A stretch of DNA of 64,000 nt. Source: Acinetobacter tibetensis (lineage in GTDB: Bacteria > Pseudomonadota > Gammaproteobacteria > Pseudomonadales > Moraxellaceae). Shown here one piece after another: positions 55,729 through 64,000 of the stretch; the stretch's first letter is position 1, and the number at the start of each line of letters is the position of its first letter. The notes beneath the pieces were generated by a model, which was not told the DNA's origin, made no database searches, and worked only from the letters and a program-made list of their open reading frames with translations. The stretch covers positions 2,170,001 through 2,234,000 of the forward strand of contig NZ_CP098732.1 in assembly GCF_023824315.1 (NCBI RefSeq), in the 5' to 3' direction. Made by a program: the position numbers and the translations under genes.

Positions 55729-56427
55729 ATGCATGCCATTATTTTGGATACAGAAACTCATACCTTAAATGGTCAACCCATCGAAATTGCATATGCACCT
55801 ATTGAAGTCGAAAATGGCAAACTGACTCTAGATAAGTCCAAATTATTTGACCAACTCTATAGCGTGGATGAACCAATCTCTTTTGCAGCTATGGCAGTAC
55901 ATCATATTTTAGAATCTGACCTAATCGATCAACCTCACTACAGTAGCTTTATCCTCCCAACCGATACACAATATATTATTGGTCATAATGTTGATTATGA
56001 TATTCACGCCATTGAAAAATGCGGTGTCGATACCAGTTCAATAAAAGCAATCTGCACATTAGCGCTAGCGCGTCGTGTATGGCCCGATGCTGAAGCGCAT
56101 AATATCTCAGCGTTAATTTATATGATCAGTAAAGGCAGTGAAAAAGCCCGAGAAATGATTAAAAAAGCACATCGTGCAGACATGGACATTATTCTGACGG
56201 CCAACATTTTAATGCACATTGTTCATCAACTAAATATTAACAGTATTGAAGAACTTTATGCCGCTTCTGAAGATGCGAGAATTCCACGAAGCATTAACTT
56301 TGGCAAACATCGCGGTACCAATATCACAGATCTGCCTGCGGACTATATCCAGTGGTTACTCCGTCAAGATGAGCTTGATCCCTACTTACGTAAGGCATTA
56401 GAAAATGTGAATTTGGTCACAGTATAA
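55729..56427 (+). CDS. ExoX-like DEDDh 3'-5' exonuclease with DUF3820
   Basis: The 232-residue protein begins with IILDTETH, then has IIGHNVDYDIHAIE and AHRADMDIILT, the three acidic motifs and His of the DEDDh exonuclease fold. The C-terminal DUF3820 segment is INFGKHRGTNITDLPADYIQWLL. The layout matches ExoX-type nucleases that act on DNA ends. An AGGA ribosome site precedes the ATG. The following gene, 87 bases on, is in the same direction. Confidence 0.82.
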   Translation: MHAIILDTETHTLNGQPIEIAYAPIEVENGKLTLDKSKLFDQLYSVDEPISFAAMAVHHILESDLIDQPHYSSFILPTDTQYIIGHNVDYDIHAIEKCGVDTSSIKAICTLALARRVWPDAEAHNISALIYMISKGSEKAREMIKKAHRADMDIILTANILMHIVHQLNINSIEELYAASEDARIPRSINFGKHRGTNITDLPADYIQWLLRQDELDPYLRKALENVNLVTV

Positions 56428-56514
56428 ATCTATGATTTGTAATTAAATTTTAACAATAGTGTAATTTTTACGCAGTATAGTCTGCTTAATTTATCTCATG
56501 GAATAAATTAAGAC

Positions 56515-57165
56515 ATGATTCACTATTCTAAAACACAATTAGGACATGACGCACTAAAACAACGTAGCTTGCAATTAAATGCAAGACAGCGTCGCTTGCT
56601 GGTTCTTATCGGAACTGAAGATTTCGACTCCATGAACGAAATCTTCAAACAGCGCCTTGCCCCACCAGAACTGATTGAACAGTTGAGTGAAATGGGGCTA
56701 ATTATGGCTTCAAGTATTCGGTCTTTGGCTGAAACAACCGATCAAATTCAAACTACATCGCTTCATACAGCGCAGCAAAATGCTTTTACCCATCGTCTAA
56801 CGAAAGAACCTCAACAGCCTATTCAATTAGAAATTACTGAACCTAGACCACAAGCTGTACGACTCAGTGAAGAACAAATTGTTCAACCTAACCCATCTAT
56901 AGAAGTTGAACCTAAATTTGAAGATTTAGTCGCTCTGGATTTTGATGATGTCAAATATTTAATGGCGCAACTGCTGCAAAAATACTGCGGACTCATGGCA
57001 AAACAACTAATTCTACGCATTCAAGGATCAGAGGATATTCGTGCGCTCAAATTATGCCAGATGCAATGGATTACCCAGTTACAGGAAACTCGCATTCCGC
57101 CCAAAGAACTGAATCGAATTTTGCATCAAATTAATTTTTCACTGCAACGGCTTAATCCAGCGTGA
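56515..57165 (+). CDS. Conserved protein of unknown function with winged-helix-like N-terminus
   Basis: I do not recognise this 216-residue protein. The first 75 residues (SKTQLGHDALKQRSLQLNARQRRLLVLIGTED, given here as separate helices) have the look of a winged helix. A Gln/Glu/Pro-rich linker of about 60 residues follows. The last 75 residues form a helical domain (DDVKYLMAQLLQKYCGLMAK, RIPPKELNRILHQINFSL). The ribosome site is weak. It could be an adapter or regulator; nothing in the neighbours settles it. Confidence 0.6.
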   Translation: MIHYSKTQLGHDALKQRSLQLNARQRRLLVLIGTEDFDSMNEIFKQRLAPPELIEQLSEMGLIMASSIRSLAETTDQIQTTSLHTAQQNAFTHRLTKEPQQPIQLEITEPRPQAVRLSEEQIVQPNPSIEVEPKFEDLVALDFDDVKYLMAQLLQKYCGLMAKQLILRIQGSEDIRALKLCQMQWITQLQETRIPPKELNRILHQINFSLQRLNPA

Positions 57166-57378
57166 AAATTTAAGACTTATTTTGTTTTAAGCCATTCTAA
57201 ATAATGTTTTATCTATGCATAAACGAATTGAGAAATCATCTGATAAATCAATTAATTGGAACTAAACAATCAGTTAATATGCCTAATGTTAGGATTATTT
57301 GTATGTCCTGTTTCCACCTAAGTCATATAGTTTTAAACCTAATTTTCAATGAAATAGAGCTATTTAGGTTCTGAAATA

Positions 57379-57723
57379 ATGCCGCACATTTTAGTTTTTC
57401 ATCCAGATGATCATCCTGCACATCTTAAAAAAGTCGGCAATTGGGTCATTACCTTTCCACCTGATTCGCCTCTGGAATGTACTTCACAATTAATTATTCG
57501 CAGTGTAATTCCACCGCAAATGGACAAACAGTGGCAACTGCAAAGTTTAGAGATTCAGCAAACTGAAGTCATCCAACACTGGGAAATCATCTCGATATCT
57601 TATTTTGATGGAACACATTTGAAAAAGTTAAATTCTGAACAATTCAATATCGATGCAGATAAAATGATGAATGGTCTGATTTTAGAATTGAAAAAATATG
57701 ATGTGTACGTCGAGTTGCAATAA
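57379..57723 (+). CDS. Hypothetical protein
   Basis: The 114-residue protein is not recognised. It starts with MPHILVFHPDDHPAHLKKVG, has alternating strands (WVITFPPDS, LIIRSV), and ends in a Leu/Lys-rich helix (MNGLILELKKYDVYVELQ). No signal peptide or membrane segment. It lies 213 bases behind the previous gene, with no hairpin noted between them, and ends before a strong terminator, which favours a real gene. Confidence 0.55.
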   Translation: MPHILVFHPDDHPAHLKKVGNWVITFPPDSPLECTSQLIIRSVIPPQMDKQWQLQSLEIQQTEVIQHWEIISISYFDGTHLKKLNSEQFNIDADKMMNGLILELKKYDVYVELQ

Positions 57724-57794
57724 AAATTAAAGATTTATACTTGTTATAAGTAAGGCAATAAATGCTGTCGTAAAATATAGAACCTTAAAACAGC

Positions 57795-57823
57795 AAGAAC
57801 TCGCATTTCTGCGAGTTCTTTTA
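57795..57823 (+). terminator. Terminator behind the hypothetical gene
   Basis: AAGAACTCGCA, loop TTTC, TGCGAGTTCTTTT. Confidence 0.88.
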
Positions 57824-58049
57824 TGTTGGATGGCTAGTGCTGATTTTTTATTTGAACTTAACGTTGCAAATTCAATTAGCTGTCAATGATCCGTCCAACT
57901 ACTTCGTAGCTCTTTGTGTTGCTAGCTACTGTAGTTTCACTATAAGTCTATGCCATATATTTGGCAAGTCACTGTGACATTTCAAAACAACTTATATGCA
58001 AAAAACACATTGAATAATTATTAATCAAGTGATCCAATAGATGAGCTTT
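57824..58049. other. Short gap without genes
   Basis: AT-rich sequence between the terminator and the tpgA remnant. GTAGCT (57906) and AGCTAC (57924) form a small inverted repeat. I see no gene. Confidence 0.4.
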
Positions 58050-58100
58050 AAAATCCACATTTACACGTCGGTTTACCCTAATGCAATTCATTAGATTTTC
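58050..58100 (-). pseudogene. Decayed copy of the 3' end of tpgA
   Basis: On the minus strand these 51 bases match the last codons of tpgA (59512-59562) at 37 of 51 positions by hand count, with no gaps. Translated, they give ENLMNCIRVNRRVNVDF against [17 protein letters not shown] in TpgA, the usual end of an OmpA-type domain. The terminal stop codon is lost. The copy starts inside the amidohydrolase stop codon (TGA, 58099-58101). It looks like the leftover end of an older tpgA, displaced by an insertion. Confidence 0.7.
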
Positions 58101-59448
58101 ACTTAATTAAATTTTTATAAATAACACCATCTTTCATAATCACGAGAAAATTACTTTCTGGGTTAGCAATCAACTGAATATTGTCTAATGGATTTCCATT
58201 TACTAGTAATAAGTCAGCTAAAGCACCTTCCTCAATGACTCCAAGTTTTCCAGCATAAGGACTTCGTTGCCCAGATAAGCTTAGCAGTTCTGCATTTGTT
58301 GATGTTGCCATGCGTAATACTTCTGGGGGACTATACCATTTAGTCATAGTTGTAAGAATGGCTCCTTGATTTTTAGTTGCTTTAGAGTCAAATAAAATGT
58401 CAGTTCCCCATGCTACTTTCAGCTTATATTTTTTTGCTAATTTAAATGCTGTGTCTGTCCCTGTTTGTACCTCTATTTGCTTCTCTCTAGCTTCACCTTG
58501 TTGTGGATTCGCAAATTCATTATCAATAAATGCCTGCCCACTGAGCCAAGCTTTCTTTTCAGCCATCATTTTTGCAGTCGGTTCATCCATTAACTGAGCA
58601 TGCTCAATAACTTTTACGCCGCCACGTAAAGCGGCTTGTATCGCACGTGGGGTATATGCATGAACTGAAACATAGGTTCCCCAATTTTCTGCTGCATTAA
58701 CGGCTGCCTGAAATTCTTCTTCACTATACTGAGCAACATCGATTGGGTCATATTGTGAAGATACACCGCCTCCAGCCGCCAATTTAATTTGACTGGCTCC
58801 CAACATTAATTGCTCTCTAACTCTTTTTGTCACCTCATTCGGTCCATCTGCAATGACCCCACCACCAATTTGTTCTCCACGACTTAATCCCCCTCCTCCT
58901 GAGGATGGAATATCATAAGTCATTCTAAAATCACCATGTCCACCGGTTTGCGAAATCATGGCACCAGATGGCCAAATGCGCGGTCCTTCTACAATCTTCG
59001 CATCAATTGCTCGTTTCAAAGAAAAAGTTGGACCACTCATATCTCGTACACTAGTGAACCCTCGCATTAAAGTATTTCGTGCTTCTTGCGCTGCGTTGAA
59101 ATTGAAATCTGCAACTTCAGATGTCAGAAGCTTAGAAACTGGCATTGCAGCCATCATGGCATGCCAATGTGCATCAATCAAACCCGGCATTAATACCTTT
59201 TGAGAGCCATTAATAATTTGTGTATGAGCATTCGAAGGTATATTGCTCTTAGAGATCTGTTGAATTTTATTGCCTCGAATCAAGACATTCATTGGAGAAG
59301 TTACTTTCTGTGACTTTCCATCAAAAATTTGAACATTTTGAAATAGAACTTCTTGTATATCATCCGACATAGGAGACTCCGCAAATGCAGTTGAAGTAAA
59401 TCCCAAGAAACTAACGACAATGGCACACATTCTTTTTTTTGTTTCCAT
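58099..59448 (-). CDS. Exported amidohydrolase-superfamily metal-dependent hydrolase
   Basis: The 449-residue protein has a signal peptide (METKKRMCAIVVSFLGF to AFAES, cut near residue 23). The amidohydrolase barrel shows the first metal pair in LIDAHWHAMM and a later His in SVHAYTPRAIQ and IEHAQLMDE. The last Asp is in VAWGTDILFD. The C-terminal GVIEEGALADLLLVNGNPL is typical of imidazolonepropionase-like and prolidase-like exported members. AGAGG precedes the ATG at 59448. It sits between tpgA and a decayed tpgA 3' copy, so it was probably acquired by insertion. Substrate unknown. Confidence 0.85.
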   Translation of the reverse strand: METKKRMCAIVVSFLGFTSTAFAESPMSDDIQEVLFQNVQIFDGKSQKVTSPMNVLIRGNKIQQISKSNIPSNAHTQIINGSQKVLMPGLIDAHWHAMMAAMPVSKLLTSEVADFNFNAAQEARNTLMRGFTSVRDMSGPTFSLKRAIDAKIVEGPRIWPSGAMISQTGGHGDFRMTYDIPSSGGGGLSRGEQIGGGVIADGPNEVTKRVREQLMLGASQIKLAAGGGVSSQYDPIDVAQYSEEEFQAAVNAAENWGTYVSVHAYTPRAIQAALRGGVKVIEHAQLMDEPTAKMMAEKKAWLSGQAFIDNEFANPQQGEAREKQIEVQTGTDTAFKLAKKYKLKVAWGTDILFDSKATKNQGAILTTMTKWYSPPEVLRMATSTNAELLSLSGQRSPYAGKLGVIEEGALADLLLVNGNPLDNIQLIANPESNFLVIMKDGVIYKNLIK

Positions 59449-59508
59449 AATCAAACCTCTCATAAGTTATAATTGATGATTAAATAATATGTTTTTATAA
59501 AGCATGTC

Positions 59509-60306
59509 TTACCAATCTACATTCACACGTCGATTAGGACCCAAGCAACTAATTAGATTTTCATTACGCTGACTACCATCACACTGCTGGTACAAATCAG
59601 TTTTATTGTTCGCTTTGATTTTAATCCGTTGTGGAGCAACACCATATTGAACCAGTAACTGGGCTACAGTATTGGCACGTGCCCGAGAGAGCTTTTGATT
59701 ATAATCATCTGAGCCTAATCTATCTGTATAGCCAGACACAACAACTTGACTGGTCTGACTGGTTTGATTAATCAGATTTGCAAGTGTGCTTATGGAACGC
59801 TCACCAGTCACTATTCCTGCTGCATCTGAGCGATCAAACTCAAAAAGAATATCAATTACACTCTCTGTTGTGTCTACAGTTTGAGTCACTGGTAATTCGG
59901 GTTGAGGCTTCGCAATCTGCTCGGGATACTTTACGAGTTTTTCACAATCTTCGCCTTTCCAACTTAAACGTTCTGATAACGATTTTCGATCAAAGTCGAC
60001 TCTTAACTGACATCGTTTATATTGTTGTGTATTCGGTACTCGAATATCTAAAACATAGTTCCATGTTTTTGGACCGAATATACCTTCATTAAATTGTGGA
60101 TCACCTAAAATATGCCGAAATTGATTTTTATCCAAACCCACATCAAGTCGTGCAATATCATTCACGTCATAACGTTTAACTTGTTTTAAATAACTTTTTT
60201 TTAAATCCGGAAAACTAACTTGCTGTCCCGTTGACACAACCGTTTCCGCAGCCATAGTCGATAAGGGAACACATAGCATCACACTATAAAGAAAGGTTTT
60301 TTTCAT
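59509..60306 (-). CDS. tpgA: OmpA-family autotransporter partner TpgA
   Basis: The protein of 265 residues has a signal peptide ([20 protein letters not shown]). The N-terminal domain resembles SmpA/BamE-like folds ([21 protein letters not shown]). The OmpA C-terminal peptidoglycan-binding domain spans about 150-265, with [32 protein letters not shown] and the end NRRVNVDW. In Acinetobacter, TpgA is encoded next to the trimeric autotransporter Ata and holds it at the cell wall; the order here is the same, 63 bases after the adhesin stop. The ATG at 60306 is used over an upstream in-frame start at 60321. Confidence 0.85.
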   Translation of the reverse strand: MKKTFLYSVMLCVPLSTMAAETVVSTGQQVSFPDLKKSYLKQVKRYDVNDIARLDVGLDKNQFRHILGDPQFNEGIFGPKTWNYVLDIRVPNTQQYKRCQLRVDFDRKSLSERLSWKGEDCEKLVKYPEQIAKPQPELPVTQTVDTTESVIDILFEFDRSDAAGIVTGERSISTLANLINQTSQTSQVVVSGYTDRLGSDDYNQKLSRARANTVAQLLVQYGVAPQRIKIKANNKTDLYQQCDGSQRNENLISCLGPNRRVNVDW

Positions 60307-60369
60307 AGCAGTTATTCTCATTCATATTCTAATTAAAATGGACAAAACTTGAGAGCCTCACTGAGAGGT

Positions 60370-63300
60370 CTAATCAATCACACCACTAAATCCAATACGT
60401 ACACTTGGATCCCCCTGTGATGCCGCAGCCATGCCTCCAGTAAATGACCAACGCCCATTATCGGCTGTCTTACGCAAGGTGACACCAACCGCATTTTCCC
60501 CACCATGGTATGCAGCCCCAGCAGCATAAGTGAATTTTCCTGCTACAAATGGTGCACCTTCCATTGCCATAGCTGCCGCAATACCTGCATTTGCCTTTTT
60601 CTCTACATCATCAATTCGCCCATTGGTGTTATAGAATATCTGGTCGATTCGATCTCCTAAATTGGTAATTCTGTCGCCCAAATCAATATCGGCTTGATTG
60701 AGTGCGCCTAAAGCATCACCTACATTATGGTATGTCCCCTTGTTTACATTATAAGTAGGGGCTGTGAATTGTCCGTTTTCATATTTTGCGCCCCCACCTA
60801 ATGAGGTCGTAATATATTGATTTGAAGTATTCAGTTGTGAGCCGTTCACAGCATCTTTAGACGTGCTTAAAACCTCTCCAGCCGCCACATTGGTAATTTT
60901 TTTGTTGCCTGCATTAATACCATTTTGGTCAATCGTGACGTCTCCAACTTTGACGGTATTTGCAGTGACAGTATTAGAAGTAACGGAATTAAATTTCACA
61001 TCGTCCGCTGTGGCTACAACAAACTCTTTACCACCTGCACTGTTCTTAGTCTCAGTCACTGTAATATTTTGACCCGAAACAACTGTAGAATGCTGCCCAG
61101 CCTTTTGATTAATTGAGCTAATGGCATCATTAATATTGGTTTCACCTGTTCCTCCAATATTAACAATGGTATTACCATCTCCACCTTGGAATGCTCCATC
61201 ACCAATAATGTCATGGATTTGGCTACCATTCACGGCGTCTTTACTGTTCTGTGCGATACTACCCTCTGCAACATTCGTTACCTTATTTCCAGCTGCATCA
61301 ATGCCATTTTTGGTAACGCTTGGCCCACCAGTAATTGTAAGTCCATCATTATTAATAACAGTATCGCCTGTAGTTACACTATCAACTTTAATATCTTTAG
61401 CGAGTTCAACACTGACGTTATTTCCGCTATTACTTATATTAATATTTCCGTCTTTATTGCCAAAATCTACAGTATCCTCAGACTTTACTTGACTGCTATT
61501 TGCTCCATTGGTTGTTAAGTTCCACCCTTTATTGGCTGTTTGTATACTGTCGCTGACCGCTTTAAGTTGGTCCTCTGTAGCAGCCTGCCCACTGACATAA
61601 TTATTTGGATCGAAAGTTTTATTGGTTAATCCACCAATGGTTCCTGTTGAGCCATTTACAATGACAGGGTTTGCTCCACCTACAATAATCTGCGTAGGCC
61701 CTAGTTGAGTTTGGAACAAACCATTGCTGAGATTAATACTGCCTGCACCAATCAAACTACTATTGGTTCCATCGCTGACTAATGTTCCATCTGTGGTACT
61801 GGTATTGGTTTTATTGCCATCTTTTAGCTCAACTTTGCCATCAGTGACCTTACTTTTTCCAACCGTTAAACTACCTGCACTGGTTAGATCAATATTTTTA
61901 GATAATTCGACTTGGACTTTTCCACCTGAAACTTTGGTACTGATATTACTATCTGCACCAATCACCTCAATGCTTTCCCCCAACGTCTTGGTTACGGTAT
62001 TACCATCTTCCGCGGTTAAAGCAAAGCCCGCATTGTTTAAACCTGTTTGGATTTCTTTAAGCTGTTCTTCTGTGGCTGCACGACCTACAGTCGCAAAGTC
62101 ACCACTGGTTGTGGTTTTATTGGTTAGACCAGTAATCTCACCAGTATTACCATTCACAGTCACAGGATTTCCACCTGTTGCAGGTCCAATTTTTACAACT
62201 GGCTCTAGCCCAAAAGTAATGCCATTACTGCCTGTATTGGTAATTTTAATATTGCTATCTGTTGCACTAAAATCAACATTTTCACCAAGAGCAATGGTGT
62301 CTTTAGCGCCAGTGTCTGCATTCGCACTGACTGTAAAACCTTTATCGATAATCTGTTTAATTTGACTGCCGTTTACAGCATCCATTGAACTATCTGTAAT
62401 ATCACCCGCAGCAACATTGGTAATTTTATTGGTTCCCGCATTTATACCTGTCACTGTCACACTTGGTGCATTCGGGACCGCACCACCACTTGAGTTCACG
62501 AAGGTTAAGCCTTTGCTGTCAATAACCGTACCCCCAGCATTAACACTATCGAGCTTAATATCTTTGGCAAGTTTAATGGTCAGTTTATTATCGGTACTGT
62601 CTGCTACTACTCCAATATTGTTATCCGTCAGATTAGCTTCAACTGACTCTCCACCCACAATACTTAAGCGTTGACCCAATCTCCGATCGACATTTACACC
62701 TGCATTGTCACCCACAAATGTAAGCGGCGTTGCCAATTGATCTTCTGTTGCAGCCCGCCCAGACACATAATTAAGTGGATCAAAGGTAGTATTGCTCAAG
62801 CCTGTAATCGTGCCATTTTTGCCATTAATTGCAATGGTTGCACCACCTGGCAGACCACCAATATTCACGACTTCCGCCAATTTCAAATCAAGGTCAGCCC
62901 CGATATTACTAATCAAAAGGTTATTGTCACTATTTGAGAAATCTACAGTCGCATCAGGTGCAATATTGGTACTACTGCTTACATCTTTATTGGTCGTTAA
63001 ATTCCAGCCTTTGTTGGCATTCTGAGCAGTGTCATTCACTAATTTAAGTTGTTCTTCTGTCGCTGCTCGTCCAACCGTTGCAAAATCTGCTTCCGTTAGC
63101 GTCTTATTGGTTAATCCAGTTAAAGTACCTGTTGTGCCACTAAGCAGTACATTATTGGTCGCATTTTTTAAATTAATACTACTGGCATTACTGGTGTTAC
63201 TGTCTGCTCCAGAGGTCATCACGTTTTGGGTCGATGTGCTTATATTACTGTTATTTGCACTGTCTCTAATTTCAACCTGACCATCGGTCACTTTAGTTGT

Positions 63301-64000
63301 CCCGACAGTTAAACTCCCTTGCGCTGTAAGGTTTACATCCTTCGCCAATTTAAGTTGTAAAGTATCTGTACCATCTGCTACAACACCAATATTGCCATCG
63401 GTAAGCACTCCTGTGGCACCCCCTTTAACATTGAGTTGCTCTCCTAATTTGCGGTCTACCTTGGTACCACTATCACCTGCAAAACTCAGTGCAGTGTCAG
63501 CCAAATCCGTAATGGCTTGATTGGTTTGATAGAGCTGACTGCCATTAATGGCATCTGTACTTGAACTACTAATCCGTCCTGCCGCAACATTGACAATGGT
63601 GCGTTCAGAGCCTACATCTCCCACACTCACACTTGATGAGATGGTCGGAGCACCCGCAAAATTATAGGTTTTGCCATTAATAATCATGGATGGTGTCGCC
63701 ACATAGGCAGCAGAGACTGAATTGTTGCCTAAAACGACTGCATTTTCATGCGAAGCCGTTGCAGATTTACCAAATACAGATGCGCCCTTTGCAGTCACAG
63801 AAGCACTGTTTCCTATAGCAACTGCATCTTCCTGAAGTGCTGTTGCACTTGTACCTATAGCGACAGAATTCAGTGCATTTGCATTGGACTGTTTACCTAA
63901 TGCAATTGCATTAACGCCATTAGAAGTCGCATTGTTACCTATCGCGGTTGCATCTCGAGCACGACTAATGCTGTTTACCCCGAAAGCAATTGCATTTTCA
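60370..64000 (-). CDS. Ata-like trimeric autotransporter adhesin, 3' part (cut by window edge)
   Basis: This type Vc adhesin is on the outer surface. The frame is open from the stop at 60370 to the window end, giving at least 1209 codons; codons near 63798 are not a true start. The visible N-terminal part is a YadA-like head of repeats (NAIALGKQSNAN, SVAIGTSATA, AVAIGNSASV). The stalk has four neck motifs of the form NVAAG ... DAVNGSQ and four GRAATEEQL-type modules in two alternating forms. The C-terminus has a coiled coil (LGDRITNLGDRIDQIF), a YadA anchor (AGIAAAMAMEG, then four strands) and ends in SGVID. TpgA follows. The passenger start is outside the window. Confidence 0.93.
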   Translation of the reverse strand, partial: ENAIAFGVNSISRARDATAIGNNATSNGVNAIALGKQSNANALNSVAIGTSATALQEDAVAIGNSASVTAKGASVFGKSATASHENAVVLGNNSVSAAYVATPSMIINGKTYNFAGAPTISSSVSVGDVGSERTIVNVAAGRISSSSTDAINGSQLYQTNQAITDLADTALSFAGDSGTKVDRKLGEQLNVKGGATGVLTDGNIGVVADGTDTLQLKLAKDVNLTAQGSLTVGTTKVTDGQVEIRDSANNSNISTSTQNVMTSGADSNTSNASSINLKNATNNVLLSGTTGTLTGLTNKTLTEADFATVGRAATEEQLKLVNDTAQNANKGWNLTTNKDVSSSTNIAPDATVDFSNSDNNLLISNIGADLDLKLAEVVNIGGLPGGATIAINGKNGTITGLSNTTFDPLNYVSGRAATEDQLATPLTFVGDNAGVNVDRRLGQRLSIVGGESVEANLTDNNIGVVADSTDNKLTIKLAKDIKLDSVNAGGTVIDSKGLTFVNSSGGAVPNAPSVTVTGINAGTNKITNVAAGDITDSSMDAVNGSQIKQIIDKGFTVSANADTGAKDTIALGENVDFSATDSNIKITNTGSNGITFGLEPVVKIGPATGGNPVTVNGNTGEITGLTNKTTTSGDFATVGRAATEEQLKEIQTGLNNAGFALTAEDGNTVTKTLGESIEVIGADSNISTKVSGGKVQVELSKNIDLTSAGSLTVGKSKVTDGKVELKDGNKTNTSTTDGTLVSDGTNSSLIGAGSINLSNGLFQTQLGPTQIIVGGANPVIVNGSTGTIGGLTNKTFDPNNYVSGQAATEDQLKAVSDSIQTANKGWNLTTNGANSSQVKSEDTVDFGNKDGNINISNSGNNVSVELAKDIKVDSVTTGDTVINNDGLTITGGPSVTKNGIDAAGNKVTNVAEGSIAQNSKDAVNGSQIHDIIGDGAFQGGDGNTIVNIGGTGETNINDAISSINQKAGQHSTVVSGQNITVTETKNSAGGKEFVVATADDVKFNSVTSNTVTANTVKVGDVTIDQNGINAGNKKITNVAAGEVLSTSKDAVNGSQLNTSNQYITTSLGGGAKYENGQFTAPTYNVNKGTYHNVGDALGALNQADIDLGDRITNLGDRIDQIFYNTNGRIDDVEKKANAGIAAAMAMEGAPFVAGKFTYAAGAAYHGGENAVGVTLRKTADNGRWSFTGGMAAASQGDPSVRIGFSGVID

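Noticed and set aside
61724..62365. Plus-strand frame of 213 codons and others inside the adhesin gene
   Set aside because: They are antisense to repetitive adhesin codons; Leu/Pro/Ser-rich shadow sequence with no start signal.
60370..64000. Repeated units that might be taken for a CRISPR or tandem array
   Set aside because: The repeats are degenerate, in frame, and encode stalk modules of an autotransporter; there are no fixed spacers.
1..64000. tRNA or rRNA genes, insertion sequences, integrases
   Set aside because: No TTCGAATC-type T-arm with matching acceptor stem, no rRNA-like sequence and no transposase or integrase motifs were found by eye.

Overview
The window reads as an ordinary stretch of an Acinetobacter chromosome (Moraxellaceae, Gammaproteobacteria). 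The base composition is AT-rich. Nearly every gene matches a family known from that genus: a TyrA reading frame next to pheA, a long-form KAS III, the DesB/DesC/DesT desaturase set, HemP, a Nudix-ThiE fusion, a free-standing GspE, and a trimeric autotransporter followed by its OmpA-family partner TpgA. I see no rRNA, tRNA, CRISPR array, transposase or phage gene. Species cannot be settled from this sequence alone.

Layout. 1-2 kb: pheA and the start of tyrA (aromatic amino acids). 2.4-8.3 kb: a PfpI-family protein, an acyl-CoA dehydrogenase, the DctA dicarboxylate carrier, YbiB, YeaC and NAD kinase. 8.5-12.4 kb: PBP1b with an LpoP-like lipoprotein, then a Nudix-ThiE fusion. 12.5-17.2 kb: Fur-boxed hemP (56 codons), a QseBC-type two-component system with YgiW, and GspE. 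17.5-21.5 kb: an MgtC/DUF4010 membrane protein, a GAF-GGDEF diguanylate cyclase, TrmO and ferredoxin-NADP reductase. 21.6-24.5 kb: a probable structured non-coding RNA, a TetR regulator, a haem-oxygenase-like putative diiron enzyme and a DUF2071 protein. 24.6-29.1 kb: a CadR-type MerR regulator divergent from a CDF metal exporter, TrhP with ferredoxin YfhL, and AhpF. 29.3-32.1 kb: a TelA operon with a second, shorter TelA-like gene and a membrane protein. 32.4-39.8 kb: a TonB-dependent receptor, a KAS III enzyme, and HrpA carrying an in-frame repeat. 40-49 kb: AhpC, a KTSC protein, an O-methyltransferase, DesB/DesC/DesT, RapA and RluA. 49.7-57.7 kb: GlcG-like, HemL, ThiE, Rnk, GlyA, a lipoprotein hydrolase, an ExoX-like nuclease and two unrecognised proteins. 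58-64 kb: an amidohydrolase wedged beside tpgA, and the 3' two-thirds or so of a large Ata-like adhesin that runs off the window.

The most unusual points are these. (1) A well-formed promoter with a palindrome just past its start is followed by about 235 nt with no reading frame, two mutually exclusive stems and a strong terminator (21661-21932). (2) A 51-bp decayed copy of the tpgA 3' end sits directly behind the amidohydrolase and overlaps its stop codon, which looks like an insertion scar. (3) A double-hairpin repeat is inserted in frame in hrpA. (4) The TelA operon has two TelA-type proteins. (5) Three CACAATTT repeats are helically phased upstream of the PfpI gene.

Physiological themes are peroxide defence (AhpC and AhpF in separate loci), iron and haem (HemP, the TonB receptor, HemL, the GlcG-like protein), envelope synthesis (PBP1b/LpoP) and fatty-acid desaturation with its own repressor.
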